The position numbers and the translations under genes are program-made. Positions 1 through 9,228 of a stretch of DNA of 64,000 bases are shown here, in pieces. The notes under the pieces are model-generated. The model did no database searches. It saw nothing but the letters and a program-made list of their open reading frames with translations, and was not told where the DNA came from. Position 1 is the first letter of the stretch; the number at the start of each line of letters is the position of its first letter. The stretch comes from Acanthochlamys bracteata (lineage: Eukaryota; Streptophyta; Magnoliopsida; Pandanales; Velloziaceae). Where the stretch lies: assembly GCA_019914995.1 (NCBI GenBank), contig CM034138.1, forward strand, positions 6,888,535 through 6,952,534, written 5' to 3'.

Positions 1-700
1 CAAGTGATCGATAAAAGTGAATTCATAATTTGATTGAAATAAAATTTTATTAGTATATTTTTAATTTGTAATTCTTAATATTTAACGATAGAAATTAAAT
101 TTAAAAATTATTTTGACTATAAATCGGAAAATAAGTATCGAAAAATATTCTTAAAAAAATATCTCTATCACTTTTTCTTATATATATATATACTACAATT
201 TTTTTTAAATAAATCTTTTCAAAAGTCTTTTAAAAATAAATCTATGAGCAAAAAAAAGAAAAAGCTCATTTTCAAATAAATCTATGAGCTTCTAAACCAT
301 GTAATGATATTATATTTTAGAGTAATAAGCTTAGGTAATAAGTTAGGGGATGAGAATTTACACGGGATGTTTGGGATTGCTTTTCTCCGACACTTCTTTT
401 TAATTTTTTATTTCATGTTTTTTAATATATATTTTATAAATATATAAAAAATTAATTTAAAAATTTAAAAAGTGTAGAAAAATTTTACGAAATGAGATCT
501 TTTTATTATATATTTTTATTATTTTTTTTAAAAAAAAATATAATTTATTTTTCAAATAAAACAAAAATATTTTTTATTCGTATCAAACACTCACCGTTCA
601 AGTTAAATCAGAATCATTTTCAACTTAAAAGTTAAATCAGAGAAGCATCTAGATGCACATTCATTACAACTAAAACAAAAAAAGGACACGTTCGTTCTTA
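1..700. other. AT-rich spacer with MITE-like repeat
   Basis: No gene is seen. About 364-595 looks like a member of the AT-rich MITE family found through the window: the left end reads GGGATGTTTGGGATTGC, the right end read backwards has GTGTTTGATACGA, and the interior carries the shared AAAAATTTTACG motif. No clean target duplication could be defined. Confidence 0.45.
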
Positions 701-809
701 CGGTCTCTACCTGAGGTCACCTTCACTCTACCAACCTGAAAACTTGTAAGAATCCGTTAAGAGTAAAAACTATATACTTTGTTGAAGGAAGAAGAAGAGA
801 AGAGAGAAA

Positions 810-1031
810 ATGTTTGTTCCGATCTGCGTGCAGTGCGGGACGACGCAGAATCCGTGCCGGTGCAAGATCGTCGGACCGACGGTAGGGTTCCTGGCGTTCG
901 CGGCGGCGGCGTTGATCGAATGGCCGTTGGGGATACTGGTTTACCCGTTCAAGCACATGAAGGGGAGAAAGATCATGGCGCATCCTGCTGCTGTTGTTTA
1001 CCCCTCTGTCACCAATGCGATTCCTATTTGA
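810..1031 (+). CDS. small Cys-rich single-span membrane protein, array copy 1
   Basis: A 73-aa single-exon protein. The N-terminus carries a C-x2-C-x6-C-x-C cluster (CVQCGTTQNPCRC). A glycine/alanine-rich hydrophobic segment of about 20 residues follows (around residues 22-46) and looks like one membrane span. The tail is basic and conserved (FKHMKGRKIMAHPA, then VVYPSV and AIPI). Two intact paralogues lie downstream on the same strand with the same layout, so the short ORF is under coding constraint. I recognise it only as a conserved plant-type small protein of unknown function. The cysteine cluster could bind a metal or be lipid-modified, but that is inference. Copy 1 is the most divergent: it starts almost at the first cysteine and lacks the extra N-terminal residues of copies 2 and 3. 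Confidence 0.8.
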   Translation: MFVPICVQCGTTQNPCRCKIVGPTVGFLAFAAAALIEWPLGILVYPFKHMKGRKIMAHPAAVVYPSVTNAIPI

Positions 1032-1089
1032 AAAATATTTGTAATTTCAAAATCAACAGATAGCTACGAGATTCATGTAGTTTTTTTAT

Positions 1090-2230
1090 ATAAATTGTTG
1101 GTTGTATTAATTAGTTGTTGTATAATATTTGACAAATAACATTATAAATTTGCTTTGATCGAACAATATTTTATGTTATTGTTATTTTATTTATGTTAAA
1201 TTTATAATTTTTGTTTTGATTAAAATTTTGATAATGTTGAACAAAAATTATTTACTAGTGGTTTCTGTTAATTTTTATAAAATCCATCAAAATACAGATT
1301 CAGATATATTTGCAACATTTAGAACGTATTTAGTTAGTGTTAATTTCTTTACAAAATTTTAAAACTAAATGTAAAATTTTAAACTAACTTTAGTAAAATA
1401 ATAGTTTGTACGAAAAAAAAGTTTAAAATCAGAAATTTCATTCTCAATTTAGAATTTTAAAATAGCTTTTTTAGAGAAAATTGAGTTTTTCTTCTTTCTA
1501 ATTTTATTTAAAATAAAAGTAAAATTTATACGATAAAGAAATATGCACTTACACAAGGATCGTTTCGCCGTAAAATTTTATTTATCAATAATTTTTTATA
1601 AAATTATTTAATATTTTAAAATTTTAAATAGTATTATAAAATTATCAATAAATTAAAAACATAATTTTTATATATTTATTTAATATAATACATTAATATT
1701 ATATTTATGATGCAGATAAATTATATTATTAATAAATTTTTATTTTTTGATTGATTATTATAATATTTTTATAGGTTATTATTATACTGTACTTAAAAAT
1801 TTTAAATTTTTATATAATTAATTAATTAAGAGTCAATCAATTATATTTGTTCTTTTAAAATAAAGAAAAAAACTACAATTCAAAATATCATTATATAAAA
1901 ATTATTTTGCTTTTATAATAAATTTTTTATAAAATAAATCAAACATAAATGAACAATTAATTATGTTAAACTATTTCTGATTTATGAAAATTTTGTATGA
2001 GATGAAATTATAAGATTACAAATAGAATCGAAATTTTAAATATTTTAGAAGTAAAATTAAAATCTTTTATCAAATAAGATCATTTTATTGATATAAATAA
2101 TAAAATTGTAAATTTTAATCAAAATTTGAGCAACATGCTCTTACATATTGCTGAACGCAAAAATATATATTTTCTTTTAAATTTAGATAAATAATTTTTT
2201 TCTAATTAGTAACGCAAACTTAACAGTAGT
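1090..2230. other. AT-rich intergenic spacer
   Basis: Very AT-rich DNA between copies 1 and 2 of the small-protein array. I see no ORF with a recognisable product, no RNA gene and no complete transposon. Short poly-A/T runs dominate. Confidence 0.5.
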
Positions 2231-2237
2231 AGTTCTA

Positions 2238-2287
2238 CACGTGGAAGAATCCAGACAAAATCACAACTACTAAAATTATGCCACGTG
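2238..2287 (+). promoter_or_regulatory. two G-box (CACGTG) elements
   Basis: Perfect palindromic CACGTG cores at 2238-2243 and 2282-2287, the second in the context CCACGTGTAA. They lie about 520-570 bp upstream of copy 2 of the array. G-boxes bind bZIP and bHLH factors and often act as ABA-response elements. Use by copy 2 is inferred from position only. Confidence 0.5.
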
Positions 2288-2617
2288 TAAACACTTTGTG
2301 CCTGTTTGGGATGCTTCTCAAAATTTCCAATCTTCACTTCAACGTTTTTATTTTCTAAAAAACTTTACATTAAAACACTATTTTTTCGTTAAATTAAAAA
2401 TAAACTTAATAAAATTTGAAGCAAATTTCTTTCACAAAAATAAATGTATTTTAAACATCAACAAAGTCAACCCTTTTAATTCTCCAACCACACAGCAGCC
2501 ATATATATCTCCACGTAGGCAGCAAACAGATCACCATCACCAACCATATAAAAACTCTCTTATCGTCCGACAACTGTCCAAAAAGTTTGAAGAACCATCG
2601 AGATACTTCCAATCATG

Positions 2618-2681
2618 CCACGTCATCAAGAAAGCCACGTCATCACTCACGGGCATCCAAAACTTCTGACGTCTATAAAAA
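2618..2681 (+). promoter_or_regulatory. core promoter of array copy 2: paired ACGT elements and TATA box
   Basis: Two exact copies of CCACGTCATCA (2618-2628 and 2635-2645) lie 17 bp apart. They are followed by TGACGTC at 2667-2673 and a TATA box, CTATAAAAA, at 2673-2681, about 126 bp before the ATG at 2807. ACGT-core repeats next to a TATA box are typical of stress-, ABA- or salicylate-responsive bZIP/TGA targets. The architecture is read directly from the sequence; the inducing signal is inference. Confidence 0.6.
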
Positions 2682-2806
2682 CACCTCCCATGGCGCTCGC
2701 TTTGTTAATTAACTAGTTGTGCCAAAGTTTCCGAGTTTGATTTAGAAGCAAAACCCAACCCAACTCCTGCAATCTCTACAGTCGACGTCGATTGAGAAGC
2801 TGAGAA

Positions 2807-3049
2807 ATGACGAGCATGGTGAGGCCGAGCTACACGCCGACGTGCTGGCAGTGCGGTACAACGCAGAACCCCTGCCGGTGCAAGGTGGTGGGTCCAACTC
2901 TGGGGTTCGTGGCGTTCGCGCTTGCTGCGCTGGTGGAGTGGCCGCTGGGAGCGATCGTGTACCCGTTCCGGCACTTCAAGGGACGGCGCATCATGGCGCA
3001 CCCTGCGAACGTCGTCTACCCTCGCGTCGCCAGCGCCATCCCAATTTAA
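2807..3049 (+). CDS. small Cys-rich single-span membrane protein, array copy 2
   Basis: An 80-aa single-exon protein. It has about 12 N-terminal residues, the cluster CWQCGTTQNPCRC, the conserved KVVGPTLGFVAFALAALVEW hydrophobic stretch leading to a WPLG turn, then a basic FRHFKGRRIMAHPA segment and an AIPI C-terminus. ATG 2807 is chosen because it gives a tail like copy 3; a second ATG at 2816 is possible. The coding part is far more GC-rich than its surroundings. This copy has the strongest promoter architecture in the cluster (paired CCACGTCATCA and a TATA box). Function is unknown. The family is a conserved plant small protein, and membrane location is inferred from the hydrophobic segment. 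Confidence 0.85.
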   Translation: MTSMVRPSYTPTCWQCGTTQNPCRCKVVGPTLGFVAFALAALVEWPLGAIVYPFRHFKGRRIMAHPANVVYPRVASAIPI

Positions 3050-3540
3050 TGGCTTTTTTTTCATCATCAGCTGCTGTGCTGTAAACTGTTTCAATGTTTT
3101 TTTGTGTTTCTTGTCAGTGCTCTGTTGTTCGTTGTACTTGAAATTAACGTTGCTGTTGTATTTGAAATTGTTGTGTGAATAATGATCTTTATTTAATAGT
3201 TGAAAAAGTGATTTGAAAATAATTGAATTTGTTATTTAAATTTTTAAATAAATTTTATGAACATGAAAAATAGTTGAAAAGTAAAGCGGAATGTGTTCTA
3301 CATCTATAAAGCTTGCTGGCAAAGGAGTGTGTTTATGAGTACTATTGGTTTGGAGATTATTTTTTAAAAAAAATATTTATTATTTTACTTAAATAAATAA
3401 TTTTATTATTTAATTTTACAATAATAAAAATAAATAATATTTTTTGAATTATTTTTAAATTTATTAAATAATTATGTGAAATAATATAAAAATTAATTAA
3501 ATTATAAAATAAACAATTATTTTTTGAAATGCGTTGTCAA

Positions 3541-3636
3541 ACACGTCCGTCGATGAAGAACCCTTACCGGTGCAAAGTAGTCGACTGATGCTCGCTTCTG
3601 TCGCTGCGACGGTGATCGAGTGGCTGTTAGTCCTGC
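3541..3636 (+). pseudogene. decayed, truncated fourth copy of the small Cys/TM gene
   Basis: Reading + strand from about 3554 gives KNPYRCKVVD followed by a stop. This is the paralogue sequence QNPCRCKVVG with one lost cysteine. Further on, after frame loss, VIEW plus a leucine-rich stretch matches the VEWPL region. Similarity ends abruptly near 3636, where an AT-rich MITE-like segment begins (GCGTTTGGTTTAGC). The remnant lies between intact copies 2 and 3 in the same orientation. Confidence 0.75.
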
Positions 3637-3930
3637 GCGTTTGGTTTAGCTTTTTAAAAACTGTTTTTTAATTTTTTTTATTTTATAATTTTTAATATAA
3701 ATATATTAAATTTTATTTAAAATTTTAAAAAAACGTAAAAAATTTTACGAAATAAAATTTCTTATTATATATTTTTATTTTAAAAAAAAAATAAAAATAC
3801 TATCTATTTAAAATTTACGTCTAATTTATTTCTAAAATATTGAAACATAATTTAAACTCTATATTTAAAATATTTTTTAAGAAAAGCTGTACCTTTTATA
3901 TTTCATTTTTGAGAAAGACATTTACCTAAA
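3636..3930. mobile_element. AT-rich MITE-like repeat interrupting the pseudogene copy
   Basis: Starts at GCGTTTGGTTTAGCTTTT and shares the AAAAATTTTACG interior motif and AT-rich body with repeats at 364, 11980 and (inverted) 22058. The right end near 3930 is not resolved. The left end coincides with the loss of similarity of the decayed gene copy. Confidence 0.4.
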
Positions 3931-4134
3931 CATTTCTTAAGTCACTAATCATAAACAGGTGTCCATCATTTTAAAACGCATCCAATACCAATTGGCACAT
4001 AACCAAACCATACACGAACCTGATTTAAATGTTTCCGCCCTGAAGTCACTTCATACACGTTAGATTTCTAGAAATTTCAAGACCAATACTGAACATCCAC
4101 CGTGTCGCAAACTGTAATCATAAATAAGAAACCC

Positions 4135-4140
4135 TATAAA
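4135..4140 (+). promoter_or_regulatory. TATA box of array copy 3
   Basis: TATAAA in the context ACCCTATAAAACG, 66 bp before ATG 4201. An ACACGT core lies upstream at about 4055. The spacing favours the 4201 start over an open frame that extends upstream without an ATG. Confidence 0.55.
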
Positions 4141-4200
4141 ACGAAACAAGTTGCAAAGCCTTCCCTTGGTAAGTACTGCAATCTCATCTCTGCTAAGAGA

Positions 4201-4431
4201 ATGTCGACGCACTACACGCCGACCTGCTGGCAATGCGGAACGAGGCAGAACCCTTGCAGATGCAAAGTCGTCGGACCGACGCTAGGATTCGTGGCCTTTG
4301 CATTGGCTGCTTTGGTCGAATGGCCGCTGGGGATGCTGGTGTACCCGTTCAAGCACTATAAGGGCCGTCGTATCATGGCACACCCTGCCATGGTTGTCTA
4401 CCCTCGCATCGCAAGAGCCATCCCTATCTGA
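4201..4431 (+). CDS. small Cys-rich single-span membrane protein, array copy 3
   Basis: A 76-aa protein from ATG 4201. The frame is open upstream to about 4102, but without an ATG and running through the TATA box. The protein has a short hydrophilic start, CWQCGTRQNPCRC (C-x2-C-x6-C-x-C), a hydrophobic segment ending in WPLGMLVYP, then FKHYKGRRIMAHPAMVVYP and the AIPI end. It is nearly collinear with copy 2 and clearly a tandem duplicate. The three intact copies keep all four cysteines, the WPLG turn, the RRIMAHP-type motif and the AIPI terminus, which argues for function. No recognised name or role. The cysteines may bind a metal; that is inference. Confidence 0.85.
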   Translation: MSTHYTPTCWQCGTRQNPCRCKVVGPTLGFVAFALAALVEWPLGMLVYPFKHYKGRRIMAHPAMVVYPRIARAIPI

Positions 4432-4507
4432 GCATCTCAGAGCTGTGTCCTGTATGGATAACTTGTGTTCAGTATTCTTATTGTACTCCTCTCAACTAAG
4501 AACAGCA

Positions 4508-4513
4508 AATAAA
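4508..4513 (+). terminator. polyadenylation signal of array copy 3
   Basis: AATAAA lies 77 bp after the stop of copy 3, a normal plant spacing. No competing signal is closer. Confidence 0.5.
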
Positions 4514-5362
4514 GCATACCTGTGTGATTCCTGGCTTCAATCATGTTCTCAGCTAAAAAATTCGATTTACTTCTAAGTGTGCAAGAGCTTTCAAGATATA
4601 AGAACGCTACATCAGCGAGGAATATATATACAGAAACAACCTAAACGAATTATTGTAATCAAATATGTGGAACTATAAAGTAACTGAACTAAGATTGCAC
4701 TCCTATGCAATGATCTTCGAAGGAGCTTATGCATATAAGAACGAAAAAGCCAGCTACTCTTCTGATGAGGTAATTGAATATTGAAGATGAACTCAAATAT
4801 GGTCCAGAAAATGGTCATTCAAACTTCTCAGTCACCTAAACATGTAAACAATTGTAGGCGTAATATTGAAGGGTAGCCATATAAGCTTGGTCTCTTAAAA
4901 ATAAGACTGCCCATGCCAAAACAATTAGATGCAAATGAAGACAGCAAATAACAGTTAAAGGTCCACCTAAGCAATTCCAGATGAAGCTCTATTATATAAC
5001 CAAGATTCCTGAGACATTGACTAGGTAATCATGAATTGTTTTGAAGGACACAAGTCACACAATAAGAGCTAGTGAAACATGTTTTTTTAAAGGACAAGGG
5101 TCCATGGATTGAGTGATCATGAACCACATCCTAGACATGCAAGTGTAAGGTATAATTGTCAAGCATCAGTCATTAGCTTGCGTACCAGTGTTCTGATGCT
5201 AGTTACTTTGTAAATCATACTTTGGTCAACTAATAAAGAAATTAGACTACGGATAAAAGCTCTGGTGCTGCTGCTTTCATTTCTTCTAAGGAAAACATTT
5301 TTCTAAGAAATTTAAGCTGCTCACCTCTTCATCGTTTTCATTTAAAAAAAAAAATCAACAGT

Positions 5363-5576
5363 CTATACTCGAACCTGCTGGCAATGCGGAATAACAGAGA
5401 AGCCCTTGCAGGTGCAAGGTTGTTGGACAGACAATGGGCTCTGTGGCTTTTGCATTTGCAGCAAGTGGACGCATGGTATCTTGGTGTACCCTTTCCATCG
5501 CCATAAAGACCCCATCAGGGCTCATCCAGCCAGGGTGGTGTACCCCTCCGTTGCCAGAGCGTTCCCATTTAAGCCA
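5363..5576 (+). pseudogene. frameshifted fifth copy of the small Cys/TM gene
   Basis: Sequence similarity runs the full length of the paralogues, broken across frames. The first frame gives YTRTCWQCGITEKP. A one-base insertion near 5400 shifts to CRCKVVGQTMGSVAFAFAA. A deletion around the VEWPLG region shifts again to LVYPFHRHKDPIRAHPARVV and ends YPSVARAFPF. No start codon is preserved. The tail is better conserved than the hydrophobic middle, so inactivation may be fairly recent. An 82-aa open frame on the opposite strand here is a shadow of this pseudogene. Confidence 0.8.
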
Positions 5577-5639
5577 TCCTACTAGAGCCTGCATATGACA
5601 CATGCTGACAAGTGTGGGTTTCCCAACTAATATCGTATC

Positions 5640-6678
5640 GGGTGCATACGAAATATGTATGAATTGCTAGTGATCTTCCAGTCTCTTCAAATGTAAGTAT
5701 GATCTGCAATGATAATATATAGGCACCTCCAAAACAAAACGATAGAGCACAACAAGATATTCATCAAAATAAGACAAAAAAAAGAGAGATCAGAGGAGAG
5801 AGATCAATATCTACTAGGGCATAGACTGCAATGGGATATGATGCTGTATCCACAAAACCCATCCAACTCACAGCTTACAAGCTTTCTATTCACGTTCAAG
5901 GAGCTACAAGACCATCAGAGAGTTAATTAGTTAACTTTACCTGTTCAATGAGCAATCATAACACCTCCATGTTGCTTTCTTGTTTTACTTCTGAAATGCT
6001 CTCGATAACAAATCAACAAATATTTGATTGTAGATTCACTGATTTAGCATGACTATGCCTTTCTTGGATTTGTCTTAGCTAAGTCAAAATAATCTGATGC
6101 TTAAAGACATGCAATTCCTCTTTTGAGAGAGTAGAAAAAATAGCTAGTTTTAACCTTTGGAAAAAGGATTTAGACTCGTAATGAAAAATTGTAATTCTTA
6201 TTACAGAAGACAACCATAGCTTTCTACAGGTTACAGAAGTAGGTATAAATTAATTTGGCATATACAAAGCCAGGTAGTAAATTTAATCTGTGCATCTCAA
6301 TATTCGCCAGAAGTTTAGCATTTTCAACAATTAACATACGCCCATCAGAGAAAATCATAGAATTTAGGGCGTAAGTTTTACAGTACCCAAACCGCAGACC
6401 AAATCAGTCCAAACTGAAAAAGCAAAGTTCATCCATTTATTCATCTCAGGGTATAGTTTGATTTAAAATTTTGCATAATTAATTTTCATTTTGTGCCTGG
6501 TTAATCAATCAAATCTAGACTGAACAAATAAAAGTTTCCTTCAGGGTCTCCTATGCTAAGATAGAAATCCCCAATCTCATCTTATCTGGAAAGAAGAAAA
6601 CCTTGTTCTTCTCTCTCAGCTTTAGCTTCTCTACTCCAACTTTGGACTCTTTTATCTTGAGTAACAAACTTCAATGAA

Positions 6679-6680
<2 letters not shown>
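5640..6680. other. gene-free spacer
   Basis: Moderately AT-rich unique-looking sequence with no supported ORF, RNA gene or transposon end. It ends in the CT microsatellite. Confidence 0.4.
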
Positions 6681-6681
<1 letters not shown>

Positions 6682-6716
<35 letters not shown>

Positions 6717-6739
6717 GTCTCTCTCTCTCTCTCTCTCTC
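6682..6739. repeat. (CT)n microsatellite
   Basis: An uninterrupted CT dinucleotide run broken only by two GTCTCT variants, about 58 bp. It may lie in a transcript leader or promoter, but no gene start could be tied to it. Confidence 0.9.
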
Positions 6740-8213
6740 AAAAGGTTCACGTTTCATAAGTACTGCAGCATGAGCTGAAAATGAGTGTGAAAATGGGCAA
6801 AATTAGAGTAGATTTCTGATTATTTGTTTTTTTGCATGGGTTTGCAAATCAAAGCTTGTTCTAGTTGAATCATGCAATTTGGTATTATTCATTGAAAGTT
6901 TTAGTCATTTTTAGATTTCTAATTGAAGTTGAAACACAAAACTTAAATTGTCCTATAACGTATGGATATCCAACCTTCATCTCCAGTTTCCTTTCCACTC
7001 AACTCTCTGATCTTCATCTTCTGCTGCCTGTCTTGTCCAATCATCTTTTTACGTTTCTACATATAAGTTCTTCACTATGAATGGTCAGTAGCTTCTTTTC
7101 CTTCCCCTCCCATATACTTGTTTTCAAGATCAAAAGTTGAAGGGCAGAGCTAATCATTGAGATTGGAGAAAAAACTTTGAAAACCTAGAAGAGATCATAG
7201 TCATAAGATATATTTGGTGATCAGTACTAAAGTTTTGAGGAATTGGTGTTACCTGTGAGAAGCACAGGCAAGATTCTTTCTGAGCAGCCTCAGAAGGTTT
7301 CATAATATAGTAATTCTCAAGATAGTGTACGTTTGTTTTACAGCTCGCCTAGGTGCAACTAGGCACGGTATCAACCAAGTCTTACTTTTCTCGGTACAAA
7401 ATGAAGAATGCATGATTCGATAATCAAGCCCTTATATACATTTGAATTTATTTATAAAAACTTTAGTAATGCAATTATGTGGTTTGACTGCTAGATGGCT
7501 TTATAGTTATTATGGTCAAGTTCAAGTATGCATCTCTTATCTTTCTTAGAGAAATTTCTTTCTACGGAAAGAATGATGCTTATAGTGGACAGGTCGCCCT
7601 ACATGATGTTACATATATGTTACAGGTCTTCAAACTTAAATTTTTAATGAAAACCCAGTTAAAATGTTAACAAAATTTTTAGTAGAAGTTTTAGCAAGTA
7701 TGTCGAATTGACGGCTTGCTGAATTTAACCGGGTTTAGGCATACCCCAATCTAAGCGCCGGATGCGGTTCAATAGTCAGTTTTTCTTACCTAAAATGTCA
7801 TTCATGAGAATCTCACATTTTATGCGAACACTGATCTAATACATAAGCAATGAAACACATTTGTAACCAAACTTAGAAAATGGACTAAATGAGGAAAAAA
7901 CAAATGCCAATTTCATACCTTAAGGTTTCAATTCTTTGATTGAAAGAGTAATGACATTCATCCTCTCAATAACCATAGCTCACCAATCTCCTCCATGGCT
8001 TGACATCTCTATTCTTTCTCCAAGGCATCGATTGTAAGGTAGTTTGGAAACTCCAGCAGATCCTGGTTGCAGAACGAGATTGCGAGAGAGAGACAGCGGC
8101 AGAAAAATAAAATAGTATATATTTGAAGCGGTGTCGCAGCCATTGCTGCGCACAGCAGAGCTGCAGAAGTCTCAAGATTAGTCGACCGCTCTACTTCCTA
8201 GTGAAAAATAAGT
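6740..8213. other. gene-free spacer
   Basis: Several short ORFs occur here (for example at 6865-7080 and on the minus strand at 7966-8175), but none shows a recognisable domain, splice-linked partner or paralogue. I see no gene that I can support. Confidence 0.4.
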
Positions 8214-8430
8214 GGATGTTTGGCGGAGCTTAAAAAGTTATTTTTACTCTAATTTTTTATTTTATATTTTTCAATAAAATTTTAAAATATTTTAAAAATA
8301 TAAAAAAAAATATTACATCATAATATTTCGTTATTAATTATTTTATTATAAAAAATTAAGACTTATTTTAAAATTTTAAAGTATATTTTTTTATAAATTT
8401 TTTTTAATAAGCAATATCAAATATTGCGGA
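8214..8430. mobile_element. AT-rich MITE-like repeat
   Basis: The left end reads GGATGTTTGGCGGAGCTTAAAA. The right end read backwards is CCGCAATATTTGATATTGCTTATTA cut short, i.e. an imperfect inverted match in the GTTTG...GCTTA part. The body is AT-rich, as in the other copies. Target duplication was not determined. Confidence 0.4.
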
Positions 8431-8435
8431 GTCAA

Positions 8436-8993
8436 GGGATGTCAATTTTGATCCAACCTACGAACTCCATCCAAAATTAATTCAAAAAAACTTAAATTCG
8501 GATCAAATTTTAGCCGAGTTCGGATAAGTTTCGGATGACCCAAAGTTGACCCGAAAACTTATACAGGATCGAATCTGATTCGAATTAATTCGAGATTGAT
8601 TTGTTTAGTCGGTATAATTGTTTATATAGTATATATATTATTTATAATTAAAGAATAATAGTATAAAATTTAATTTATATATATATTTTAAAGTTATCTT
8701 AATTTAACTAATTTTTATTTAATTTATAAATATTATTATAATTAATATGTTTTAGATATATTATAATTAATAATTTATATACATTATTATTAGAAATTAA
8801 TATTTTAATTTTATTTTAGTAAATTTATTATTAAATATGTCAATTTAAGTTTGATCCGATTATTAAATAGATTTAATTAGTTCAATAGATTTGATTTGTA
8901 TAATAAATAAATTAAATTAGGGTTGAACAATGGCACAATTATTATATTGGTCAATCCGAAACCAATTCAAAATTTCAAATTGTCACTTAAGTC
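8436..8993. repeat. possible TIR element, about 560 bp
   Basis: The left edge GGGATGTCAATTTTGATCC and the inverse of the right edge (AAGTGACAATTTGAAATTTT) are similar, and the interior has the GGATC/TTCGGA-rich style of other repeats here. Boundaries and class are uncertain. Confidence 0.25.
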
Positions 8994-9228
8994 CAATGTT
9001 TTAAATAGATATTTATAGGTTAGATTCTGCCAATATTTACCTGAGACCAGAACGTCAACTGGATCCCAATTTGTCAAATTTGACATTTTAGAGGTGATAT
9101 TTACATATACTAAACTAATCGGATTAATTTGCAAACAATGAAAAGTGAGCGTAACGCCAACCCAAGCAGCTACCACAAGTGGAGTAACTCGCTAAAATCT
9201 TAGAAACGCCGGGAAGGTGTTCAGCGGA

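Noticed and set aside
2298..2669. 123-codon ORF upstream of array copy 2
   Set aside because: It begins at a GTTTGGGATGCTTCTC MITE-type end, runs through AT-rich repeat and then across promoter elements of copy 2. Composition is not protein-like and no domain is seen.
4102..4200. N-terminal extension of array copy 3
   Set aside because: The open frame has no ATG before 4201 and passes through the TATA box; the paralogues start at the equivalent of 4201 or nearby.
5355..5603. 82-codon minus-strand ORF
   Set aside because: It lies exactly antisense to the frameshifted fifth gene copy and is explained as its shadow.
7966..8175. 69-codon minus-strand ORF
   Set aside because: Cys/Arg/Ser-rich with no domain, paralogue or splice partner; chance frame.
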